Below are positions 42,181 to 49,560 of a stretch of 64,000 bases of DNA, one piece after another; the first letter of the stretch is position 1, and every line of letters starts with the position of its first letter. The stretch spans positions 1 through 64,000 of the forward strand of contig JBHORE010000096.1 of the NCBI GenBank assembly GCA_042408415.1, in the 5' to 3' direction. The stretch is from Thermobaculum sp042408415 (GTDB lineage Bacteria; Chloroflexota; Chloroflexia; Thermobaculales; Thermobaculaceae). The position numbers were made by a program, and so were the translations under genes. The notes beneath the pieces were generated by a model that had not been told where the DNA came from, made no database searches, and worked only from the letters and a program-made list of their open reading frames with translations.

Positions 42181-43449
42181 ATGCATATACCCGATGGTTA
42201 TCTCAGCCCGTCAACTTGTGCTGTGATGTATGCAGCAACAGCACCTTTTTGGTATATAGCCTTACAAAGGCTACGCAAATTCCTTTCTAGCAGGCTCATT
42301 CCCCTAATATCTTTGATGAGCGCATTCTCTTTTGTGATAATGATGTTCAACATCCCTCTCCCCGGCGGTACCACTGGGCATGCTGTGGGTATGGGTATAG
42401 CTTCAATTGTTCTTGGCCCTTGGGGATCGATCATAGCTATATCGATAGCCCTCATCCTCCAGGCTGTATTCTTTGGAGATGGTGGAATCCTGGCAATAGG
42501 TGCCAATTGCTTCAATATGGCTGTAGTGGGATCACTAGTAGCGTATGGTGTATACAGGCTTTTGTCGGGGAGGGTGTCTCTCACATCCGGTAGAAGAGTC
42601 ATATCAGCTGCGATAGCGGGTTATGTATCTATTAATGCCGCAGCTTTTCTTGCTGCTATAGAGTTTGGTATTCAGCCAATGCTTTTCAAAGACGCTAATG
42701 GTGTTCCCCTTTATTCGTTTTATCCTCTTTCAGTAGCTATACCTGCCATGATGATAGGGCACCTGACATTTGCAGGTATAGCAGAGGCTATAGTAACCGG
42801 GGGAGTAGTAGCTTACTTGCAGAAGGTAGACCCAAGCTTGCTCAGGATGACAGCTGCGGGTGTAGAAGAGGGTGTGCGGCATACTGGTGTATCAACTCGT
42901 AGGCTGATACCTTTATGGGTAACTCTTGCGTTATTGGTTGTACTTACGCCTCTTGGATTGCTAGCTTCGGGTACTGCATGGGGAGAGTGGGGTGCTGAAG
43001 AGGTGGTTCAAGAGCAAGTTGGGTACTATATACATAATCTGTCGCCTTCTGAAAGGCAGGCACTTGCCTCTGACTTTAGAACACTAGCGTCGCAGACTTC
43101 CGATGAATCGTTACGCAACGATTATAACCTCACTGCTCAATCAATTGAAGGCGGAAATATAAACGAAGCATCTAGTCTCGTCCAGAAGCATATCTCCTTA
43201 CTAAGGGATGCTAGTAGTAGCCAATATGGAAGAATTAGAGATATGGTCTCTAATGTCCATGAGCCTTCAGGACTCAAGAAGTGGTCTTCCATCTGGACAG
43301 CTCCCATTCCGGATTATGCTCCTTCTTTCATGAGGAGTGAGGTGGCAGGTTACATCATATCAGCTGTGGTAGGTATACTACTCGTCACATTGGTTACCTG
43401 GCTAATAGGGAAAATATTTTTGGCAAGTAGATGGAACAATGGATCCTAA
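42181..43449 (+). CDS. cbiM: CbiM/NikM-type ECF transporter component fused to a CbiN/NikN-like domain
   Basis: 422 aa from ATG at 42181, with GGAGG five bases upstream. The start is decided by MHIPDGYLSP, whose Met1-His2 amino terminus coordinates the metal in CbiM and NikM; an earlier GTG would spoil it. Seven or more hydrophobic helices make the S component for Co2+ or Ni2+. The extra C-terminal ~170 residues (PLGLLASGTAWGEWG ... IPDYAPSFM... and a last helix) look like the CbiN/NikN domain, so M and N are fused. No cobalamin riboswitch is visible upstream, so nickel is as likely as cobalt. Confidence 0.85.
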   Translation: MHIPDGYLSPSTCAVMYAATAPFWYIALQRLRKFLSSRLIPLISLMSAFSFVIMMFNIPLPGGTTGHAVGMGIASIVLGPWGSIIAISIALILQAVFFGDGGILAIGANCFNMAVVGSLVAYGVYRLLSGRVSLTSGRRVISAAIAGYVSINAAAFLAAIEFGIQPMLFKDANGVPLYSFYPLSVAIPAMMIGHLTFAGIAEAIVTGGVVAYLQKVDPSLLRMTAAGVEEGVRHTGVSTRRLIPLWVTLALLVVLTPLGLLASGTAWGEWGAEEVVQEQVGYYIHNLSPSERQALASDFRTLASQTSDESLRNDYNLTAQSIEGGNINEASSLVQKHISLLRDASSSQYGRIRDMVSNVHEPSGLKKWSSIWTAPIPDYAPSFMRSEVAGYIISAVVGILLVTLVTWLIGKIFLASRWNNGS

Positions 43450-43467
43450 TACACCAGGCTATGGTTT

Positions 43468-44307
43468 ATGGACTTAATTAGTAAAAAGAAGAAGAGAGCC
43501 GGATTTCTAGAGAAGAGCTTAGATGGAATAACCAATGCCCTAGAAAGAGCTTCTTTTAGTGAACACACTTATGGTAAAGGAGGCTTCCTACAGCGGCTGG
43601 ATCCAAGAGTAAAGGTTATAGGCTTCTTGCTTATCATATTATCTTCAGCTGCATCTAAGTCTCTTCTTGTGATCTTGAGCATATATATCTTTTCTATAGT
43701 ATTGGCTATTATTTCCAAAGTCTCTCTAGGAAATATTGCCAGAACCGTATGGGTTGGTGCTTTCATATTCACAGGGACTATAGCTTTCCCAGCCCTTTTT
43801 CTTACTCCTGGGGATGTCGTTTTTCACATTCCAATCCTGGGTTGGGGTGTGACCGAGCAGGGTGTTAAAAGTGCGGCATTTCTCATATCTAGGGTCATAA
43901 CATCTGCTACCTTTGCATTTCTACTTGTATTGACTACTCCTTGGAGTCACATATTGAAGTCATTGCGTTTCCTGCGGGTGCCTGTATTATTCGTGGTCAT
44001 ACTCAACATGACTTATAGATATATATTCCTGCTATTACGCACGGCGCAAAATATGTTTGAGTCTCGTAAAAGTAGGACTGTTGGGAAGCTCTCTCCTGCC
44101 GACAGCCGCAGGATAACTGCCGCAACAGCCGGTGTGCTGCTTAGCAAGAGCATGAAAATAAGTAGTGATGTCTATATGGCTATGCAGTCTAGGGGATTCC
44201 GAGGTGAAGTAAGAACACTTGAGGACTTTACAATGAGTTCTAGAGATTGGTTGGTCCTGCTAACATTTGTGTTCCTGAGCTGCATGTGGCTGTGGCTAGG
44301 AAGATAG
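43468..44307 (+). CDS. cbiQ: ECF transporter T component (CbiQ-like)
   Basis: 279-aa polytopic membrane protein that couples the ATPase to the metal-binding component. LDPRVKVIGFLLIILSSA is the start of the T-component family; AVQSRGFRGE is represented by MQSRGFRGE near residue 230, a coupling-helix signature with Arg residues touching the ATPase. The N-terminus has an extra basic stretch (KKKKRAGFLEKS). It follows cbiM after 18 nt and precedes the ATPase. Confidence 0.85.
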   Translation: MDLISKKKKRAGFLEKSLDGITNALERASFSEHTYGKGGFLQRLDPRVKVIGFLLIILSSAASKSLLVILSIYIFSIVLAIISKVSLGNIARTVWVGAFIFTGTIAFPALFLTPGDVVFHIPILGWGVTEQGVKSAAFLISRVITSATFAFLLVLTTPWSHILKSLRFLRVPVLFVVILNMTYRYIFLLLRTAQNMFESRKSRTVGKLSPADSRRITAATAGVLLSKSMKISSDVYMAMQSRGFRGEVRTLEDFTMSSRDWLVLLTFVFLSCMWLWLGR

Positions 44308-44318
44308 GGAGAGTAACT

Positions 44319-45086
44319 ATGAGTGATGCTGTTTTTGTTCTGGAAGATGTGTGTTATAACTATCCTGGCGGTATAAAGGCCCTTGACGGTCTGAATCTCT
44401 CCGTAAACACTGGCGATAGAATAGCCATACTAGGTGCTAATGGTTCTGGAAAGTCAACACTACTTAGGTTGCTGGATGCTCTGTACTTTCCTAGCCAGGG
44501 TAAGTTTACCGCCTTTGGAAGGCTAATAACTGAAGAATCCCTCCAGGATGAGGATTTCGCATTTTCTTTTAGAAAAAGAGTGGCTTTAGTTTTCCAAGAC
44601 CCAGATGTGCAATTGTTCAATGCTACAGTTTTCGACGAAGTCGCCTTTGGTCCATTGCAGCTGGGTTGGGATAAGTCCGAAATAATTCGTAAAGTCAATG
44701 ACATTTTGGATCTTATGGAGATAGCTCATCTTCGTGATCGGGCTCCGCATAGACTCTCAGGTGGGGAACAGAAGAGAGTGGCATTAGCCTCTGTTCTAAT
44801 ACTGGATCCAGAGGTGCTACTTCTGGATGAGCCTACGGCTGCTCTTGATCCTAGGAGTCAAGAGCAGATCATAGACTTCCTAACTTTGTGGGGGCAGAAG
44901 GGTAAAACTATCATTTGTAGTACTCATGATTTAGATATAGTAGAGGACATAGCTGACAAGTGCTATGTTATACAAGCAGGTAAAGTCGCCGCGCACGGTA
45001 GACCTAGAGATATCCTAGCAGATATAGATCTGCTTCTAAACACTAATCTTATTCGCACACCTAGGGTCAGACTCAGTAGTTGCTAA
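44319..45086 (+). CDS. cbiO: ECF transporter ATP-binding protein (CbiO-like)
   Basis: 255 aa from the ATG at 44319, selected by GGGAG upstream; a longer frame from 44247 overlaps cbiQ and has no such site. Walker A GANGSGKST, signature LSGGEQKR, Walker B VLILDPEVLLLDEPTAALD, and H-loop CSTHDLDI are complete. Ends the cbiMQO operon. An ECF ATPase pair often uses one CbiO homodimer for metal uptake. Confidence 0.9.
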   Translation: MSDAVFVLEDVCYNYPGGIKALDGLNLSVNTGDRIAILGANGSGKSTLLRLLDALYFPSQGKFTAFGRLITEESLQDEDFAFSFRKRVALVFQDPDVQLFNATVFDEVAFGPLQLGWDKSEIIRKVNDILDLMEIAHLRDRAPHRLSGGEQKRVALASVLILDPEVLLLDEPTAALDPRSQEQIIDFLTLWGQKGKTIICSTHDLDIVEDIADKCYVIQAGKVAAHGRPRDILADIDLLLNTNLIRTPRVRLSSC

Positions 45087-45111
45087 GATCTGTACCAGCT
45101 AGGCCCTAATA

Positions 45112-45146
45112 AAGTTTGGGCGCAGAAACTATCTGCGTCCAAACTT
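45112..45146. terminator. 15-bp hairpin between cbiO and SIMPL gene
   Basis: AAGTTTGGGCGCAGA (45112-45126) with TCTGCGTCCAAACTT (45132-45146), one G-U pair, 5-nt loop. Lies between convergent genes; only weak T-rich flanks. Confidence 0.55.
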
Positions 45147-45161
45147 ATGTTGCTTTTAGGG

Positions 45162-45911
45162 TTATCTGTTGATGGAGAATGTGACCTGTACGCTGATTGT
45201 CACTTTCATGCTGCCGGGCTCTATAGGGGTACTAACATCAGCAGCTGACCTAGCTTCGACACCAGCCGGCAATACTATAGGCGGATTAGAAACTGCTCCC
45301 TCGGATATATATACTGGCAGCCCAAGAGTTACACCAGCCGCCTGTGCTAGCTGCTGAGCCTTCTCTCTAGCATTCTCCATTGCTCTCTGGCGTGCTTGCT
45401 TCTCGAGCTCTGACTTGTTCTCTATTCCAAAGCTTATACCGCTTACGTAATTGGCGCCAGCCTTAATAGCCTCATCTAGGATATTCGAGGAGGATTCTAT
45501 GTTACGTATAGTAACACTTACGTTGTTGTTGATAACAAAGACTCGCCTTTCCTGATCGTACCATATGCTGTAATTCGTCGTCTGAATATCCTTTTCCTTA
45601 ACTCCTAGCTGCTTGATCTTATCAAGGATGTTGTTCATCTGTTTTGCAGCTTCTTCTCTTGCCAACTCTAAAGATGTGTTTTCGGTTTGAAATCCCAAGT
45701 TCAGATAGGCAGTATCTGGCCTGGCCACAGCCTCGCCTTCTGCCGTGACAGTTATGCCTGATGACAGTTGACTAGGTGCTGGATCGCTGCTTTGAACATC
45801 TTGGTCTTTCAATGTGCTTGCCCTCGTTATAAACAAGCCATAGCTGATAGCTGCAACCGCTAATAGCAATAGTATCGCCTGTACTAGATTCCTTTTTATT
45901 AAGTGCCACAT
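45162..45911 (-). CDS. SIMPL-domain (DUF541) membrane-anchored protein
   Basis: 249 aa. One transmembrane helix at residues ~9-28, then the SIMPL fold: GITVTAEGEAVARPDTAYLNLGFQT, a long alternating helix/strand part with EARKQAMENAREKAQQLAQAAGV-like segments (QARQRAMENAREKAQQL), and ISVQVTFSI at the end. The family acts outside the membrane and has no established reaction, though it is linked to periplasmic stress and signalling. GGAGGGG precedes the ATG. Divergent from the FAH-family gene. Confidence 0.82.
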   Translation of the reverse strand: MWHLIKRNLVQAILLLLAVAAISYGLFITRASTLKDQDVQSSDPAPSQLSSGITVTAEGEAVARPDTAYLNLGFQTENTSLELAREEAAKQMNNILDKIKQLGVKEKDIQTTNYSIWYDQERRVFVINNNVSVTIRNIESSSNILDEAIKAGANYVSGISFGIENKSELEKQARQRAMENAREKAQQLAQAAGVTLGLPVYISEGAVSNPPIVLPAGVEARSAADVSTPIEPGSMKVTISVQVTFSINR

Positions 45912-46031
45912 TATACTACCCCTCCGATTTGATGACTCTTATTTGTTTTACTTCGCCTGTCTCCTGGGATATCACAAGCAGGTAATTTGTGATACTAAGA
46001 CTAAAATTGTCCTGGCTTAGTTCCCATTGTA

Positions 46032-46061
46032 TTCAAGAAATATCTTGAACTAAGGTAAAAT
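46032..46061 (+). promoter_or_regulatory. Operator-like palindrome and -10 box upstream of the FAH gene
   Basis: TTCAAGA-AATA-TCTTGAA (46032-46049) is a perfect 7-bp inverted repeat that covers the expected -35 position of a -10 box TAAAAT at 46056-46061. A dimeric repressor such as a MarR-type protein would fit; none is encoded nearby. Confidence 0.5.
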
Positions 46062-46091
46062 CGCTCTTTAGAAAACTGTTTTGGAGGGATT

Positions 46092-46994
46092 ATGAGACTA
46101 GTAACCTATCTAGAAAACGATCTACTCAAGTTAGGAGCTGTCAATGATAATAGGGTGGTTGATCTAGCCAGAGCTTCTTCCGGAAGGCTGCCTAGCACTA
46201 TGCTAGAGTTTATTGAGATGGGAGCACAGGCCCTGGACTTTGCAAGGGAGATAGTTTACGGATCAGATAATCCTGCCTCTGTACCCCTTGAGTCTGTTAA
46301 GCTTTTAGCACCGATTCCAGTTCCTCGTAGAAATGTAATGTGTGTGGGCTGGAACTATGCAGAGCATTTTGAGGAGGGTTTAAATAAACGGGGACCGAGT
46401 GATGCTGAGCAGATGCCAGAATACCCAACGTTTTTTACTAAGCTCACAACTACTGTGGTGGGCCCGGGAGAAGGCGTGCAGTTCAACAGGAAAATATCCG
46501 AACAGGTAGATTGGGAGATAGAGCTTGCAGTAATTATTGGTCGTAGAGGCAGAAATATAAGCCAAGAAGAGGCTATGGATTATGTCTTTGGCTATACCAT
46601 AGCGAATGACGTATCAACAAGGGACCTACAAAGGCGTCATGGTGGCCAGTGGTTTAGGGGTAAAAGCCTAGATACTCACTGCCCAATGGGGCCGTGGATA
46701 GTGACTGCTGATGAGATCGAAGATCCTCACGATTTAAGATTGTCCCTCAAGGTAAATGGTGTCGTAAAGCAAGATTCAAGTACCAAATACATGGTCTTTA
46801 GGATTCCTAGACTTATACAAGAACTGTCCTTGGGTTCAACCTTATTGCCTGGTGATATTATCTTGACCGGTACGCCTTCTGGGGTAGGATTTGCGCGTAC
46901 TCCAGCGGAGTTTTTGCGTCCTGGTGACGTCATGGATCTGGAGATAGAGAAGATAGGTAGACTATCTAATCCAGTAGTAGAGTTCAACGATTAG
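46092..46994 (+). CDS. Fumarylacetoacetate hydrolase-family protein
   Basis: 300 aa. The N-terminal part (RLVTYLENDLLKLGAV) and the catalytic FAH core are both present: GWNYAEHFEE, DWEIELAVIIGRRGRNI (metal-binding Glu), YTIANDVSTRDLQ and ILTGTPSGVGFARTP. Family members hydrolyse or isomerise beta-keto acids in aromatic degradation, or act as oxaloacetate decarboxylase. Nothing nearby fixes the substrate. GGAGG before the ATG. Followed by a compound hairpin. Confidence 0.82.
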   Translation: MRLVTYLENDLLKLGAVNDNRVVDLARASSGRLPSTMLEFIEMGAQALDFAREIVYGSDNPASVPLESVKLLAPIPVPRRNVMCVGWNYAEHFEEGLNKRGPSDAEQMPEYPTFFTKLTTTVVGPGEGVQFNRKISEQVDWEIELAVIIGRRGRNISQEEAMDYVFGYTIANDVSTRDLQRRHGGQWFRGKSLDTHCPMGPWIVTADEIEDPHDLRLSLKVNGVVKQDSSTKYMVFRIPRLIQELSLGSTLLPGDIILTGTPSGVGFARTPAEFLRPGDVMDLEIEKIGRLSNPVVEFND

Positions 46995-47005
46995 CTGATT
47001 TCTAA

Positions 47006-47079
47006 TGCAGGTGCGCATATAAGCCATTTTGCTTACTAAGCAGTAAGCAAAAAGTAGGATGGAACTATGCGCACCTGCA
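47006..47079. repeat. Compound hairpin with 14-bp outer arms between FAH gene and sigma factor
   Basis: Outer arms TGCAGGTGCGCATA (47006-47019) and TATGCGCACCTGCA (47066-47079) are perfect. Inside, an 11-bp stem TTTTGCTTACT / AGTAAGCAAAA (47027-47037, 47042-47052) with a 4-nt loop. It could terminate the FAH transcript, regulate the sigma gene, or be a tiny non-autonomous repeat; no target-site duplication was seen. Confidence 0.6.
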
Positions 47080-47138
47080 CGATGACGTTTCTCCCTCAAG
47101 TAGCTAGTATCTAGAGTGAGAGGGAATGGAGGGAGAAC

Positions 47139-47711
47139 GTGAATTCAGAACTCAAGGACAATATAAGTACTCAGCACATCTTGGACAAAGAAAGAGAGTT
47201 GGTAGAAAAGTCAAAGGTAGATAAGAGCGCGTTCGCTGAGCTGTACGCTTCATATGCCGAGAGGTTATATAACTATGTTTACAGCAGAGTTCATAATCGC
47301 GAGGATGCTGAGGATCTTACATCTCTGACTTTTATGCTTGCCCTCGAGGCTATAGAGAAGTATGAATGGCGTAATTTGCCATTTGGAGCATGGCTATTTA
47401 GGATAGCGTCCAATCAGATAGCCGTATACTATCGCAAGAAGAGGAACCTTCAATCAATTGAAGATCTTGCGATCGCTGATAGCGCACTTGATCCGGAAAG
47501 AGAAACTATGCGCATCGGTGATCAGATGATGATCCAGAAAGCGATCAACAGACTTAACCCCGACCAGCAAAAGGTCATACGCATGCGTTACTCACACGGT
47601 ATGAAAAACAGAGAGATAGCAGAAGTGATGGGTCGTACTGAAGGTGCAGTTAAGCTGCTCATACATCGTGCGACAAACAATCTTCGTGCCCAGATGAGTA
47701 GAGCGCTCTGA
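47139..47711 (+). CDS. RNA polymerase ECF-type sigma factor
   Basis: 190 aa. Region 2 is FAELYASYAERLYNYVYSRVHNREDAEDLTSLTFMLALEAIEKYEWR with WLFRIASNQIAVYYR; region 4 is LNPDQQKVIRMRYSHGMKNREIAEVMGRTEGAVKLLIHRATNNLR. These define an extracytoplasmic-function sigma factor. No anti-sigma gene is beside it, so its control is unclear; the unusual leader hairpin is a candidate. GTG start with GGAGGGAG upstream. Its last codons form the left arm of a hairpin. Confidence 0.88.
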   Translation: MNSELKDNISTQHILDKERELVEKSKVDKSAFAELYASYAERLYNYVYSRVHNREDAEDLTSLTFMLALEAIEKYEWRNLPFGAWLFRIASNQIAVYYRKKRNLQSIEDLAIADSALDPERETMRIGDQMMIQKAINRLNPDQQKVIRMRYSHGMKNREIAEVMGRTEGAVKLLIHRATNNLRAQMSRAL

Positions 47712-47730
47712 TTTCTAGAGCGCTCTACTC
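47696..47730 (+). terminator. 14-bp perfect hairpin overlapping the sigma factor stop
   Basis: GAGTAGAGCGCTCT (47696-47709) with AGAGCGCTCTACTC (47717-47730) and a 7-nt loop. The left arm spans the last codons and the T of TGA; a moderately T-rich stretch follows on the plus strand. The stop of the convergent PAC2 gene is 5 bases further on. Confidence 0.65.
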
Positions 47731-47734
47731 TTTG

Positions 47735-48670
47735 CTATTTGTTGTCTTCTTCCTGATCTTCCTCGTCGTCCTTGTTTCTGTTCTGGCTTTGCTGACGTAG
47801 ATATTCCTCTATGGATCTGATTAGTCCCTCAGCCTCTGAGGCATCGTAACCCTCAGGGGTACCTTCGTCTTGTGTCTCCTCGCTCTGTTGATCCTCCATG
47901 CGCTGTTCCAGTTCGTGTACGTATTGTTCTATATCCGGATTATCTGAGACAGCAGCATCTACTTGTGATTCAAAGGTTATAGCTTCCATCTGAAGTCTGT
48001 CCACAGACACTCTGAGTCCTGTTAGTCTCTCGACACTGTCTACAAGAGCTAGTGCTGCCTTTGGATTAGGTGATGCGGATATATAATGAGGAATGGAAGC
48101 CCAGATACTGGCATGCTGAATACCTGACTCTGCTAGGGTAAGCCCTGCAACGCTTACAATCCCCGTGGGCCCTTCATAGAAGGAACTGTTTATGCCTAAA
48201 CTCCTTAGCTTTTCTCCAAGCTCCGGACTGCTAGCCCCACCGCTTAGGGGTACAGGGCGAGTATGAGGGGTATCGGCAAGCATGGATCCAAGAGATATAA
48301 CTTCTTTAACGCCTAACCTGTTTGCCATTTTTACCAATAATGAAGAATACCTTCTCCACTTCAGATTAGGCTCGGTGCCAACGAAAAATACATAATCCTT
48401 GGATTCTGAGATATGTGCGTAATAGAAGTTATTCGGAGTCCAGGTTATTACTCGGCCATAATCTCCTATAGGTCGTGTGTAAGGTCTTACTTGTGTAAAG
48501 TCATAGAATTCGTCAGGATCTATGGACGCGAACATGGTAGCGCCCGTCTGCGAGATTATATACTCGAGCGCATATGTGGCAGCGTTACCAGCATCATTCC
48601 AGCCTTTATAAGCAGCTATCATTGTGGGATTCGCCAGGTTAGGCCAGCTTTCTGCTCTGATCTCTTCCAA
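47735..48670 (-). CDS. PAC2-family protein
   Basis: 311 aa. The PAC2 domain (AYKGWNDAGNAATYALEYI, VFFVGTEPNLKWRRYSSLLVKMANRLGVKEVISLGSMLADTPHTRPVPLSG) is named after proteasome-assembly chaperone 2. Bacterial PAC2 proteins are widespread in actinobacteria and Chloroflexi, and have no proven activity. The C-terminal ~65 residues are very acidic and Gln-rich (EDQQSEETQDEGTPEG, NKDDEEDQEEDNK), probably disordered. Its start faces the divergent TSUP gene. Confidence 0.82.
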   Translation of the reverse strand: MEEIRAESWPNLANPTMIAAYKGWNDAGNAATYALEYIISQTGATMFASIDPDEFYDFTQVRPYTRPIGDYGRVITWTPNNFYYAHISESKDYVFFVGTEPNLKWRRYSSLLVKMANRLGVKEVISLGSMLADTPHTRPVPLSGGASSPELGEKLRSLGINSSFYEGPTGIVSVAGLTLAESGIQHASIWASIPHYISASPNPKAALALVDSVERLTGLRVSVDRLQMEAITFESQVDAAVSDNPDIEQYVHELEQRMEDQQSEETQDEGTPEGYDASEAEGLIRSIEEYLRQQSQNRNKDDEEDQEEDNK

Positions 48671-48758
48671 TTCATGTCCCCCTAAGAATTCAGAAGATAG
48701 ATTTCATTATGCCACGCCCGTCTGGACCTTTGATACCTTCAGGCAGCATAATGTGATC

Positions 48759-49559
48759 ATGAATCTTTTCCTTTTCGACAGCATTCTGGCTTCTGTACCT
48801 ATATCCGTACGAAGTTTATTAATTCTAGCTACTGCGGCTTTGATTGCGGGAGCTATTAATGCTATAGCTGGCGGAGGCTCTCTCATCACTTTCCCAGCCC
48901 TTCTTGCTGTGGGTCTACCTAGCGTGACGGCCAATGTGACGAATACGGTAGCATTATGGCCTGGGACTATAGGCGGGAGTGTAGCCTATCGAAGGGAACT
49001 TCGCTGTCAAAGCAAGAGGATATGGATCCTGGGGACTGTAGGTTTTGTAGGAGGACTGCTTGGATCTTTTATCTTGCTAATCAGTCCTCAGTCTGTATTC
49101 GACCTTATAGTACCTTTTCTTATACTCTTTGCTTGCGGCCTCCTGCTTGTACAGAAGAGAATAGCTAGGTGGATACTAACAAGTAGAGACGGCAAGGGAG
49201 AGAATTTGTTATCTCCTGGCATCCTGCTCGGACAGTTTCTTGCTGCTGTGTATGGAGGATATTTCGGGGCTGGATTAGGAATAATAACCCTAGCTATTCT
49301 GGGGCTTTTCCTAGATGATGATCTTCAAAGGATAAACGCTCTGAAGGGTGTTCTAACGCTAATTATTAATGGTATAGCAGCGTTATATTTTGCTGTGTTT
49401 GGTAATGTTGTGTGGCCTTTAGCATTACTTATGGCTATTTGTAGTTGGACGGGAGGATTCTTGGGCGTAAGGGTAGCGCGCAGACTCAATCCGGACGTGT
49501 TGCGGTTGCTAGTAGTAATATACGGTATAGTTGTGTCGATCAGGTTGATGTTTCCTTAG
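48759..49559 (+). CDS. TSUP-family (TauE/SafE) anion transporter
   Basis: 266 aa from the ATG at 48759; a longer frame beginning at 48624 would overlap the PAC2 gene and lacks support. Eight or so hydrophobic helices. AGAINAIAGGGSLITFPALLAVGLPSVTANVTNTVALWPG and the later repeat GQFLAAVYGGYFGAGLGIITLAILGLFLDDDLQRINALKG are the two conserved TSUP halves. The substrate may be sulphite, sulphonate or another small anion. Its stop is 1 nt from the pat stop. Confidence 0.85.
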   Translation: MNLFLFDSILASVPISVRSLLILATAALIAGAINAIAGGGSLITFPALLAVGLPSVTANVTNTVALWPGTIGGSVAYRRELRCQSKRIWILGTVGFVGGLLGSFILLISPQSVFDLIVPFLILFACGLLLVQKRIARWILTSRDGKGENLLSPGILLGQFLAAVYGGYFGAGLGIITLAILGLFLDDDLQRINALKGVLTLIINGIAALYFAVFGNVVWPLALLMAICSWTGGFLGVRVARRLNPDVLRLLVVIYGIVVSIRLMFP

Positions 49560-49560
49560 G

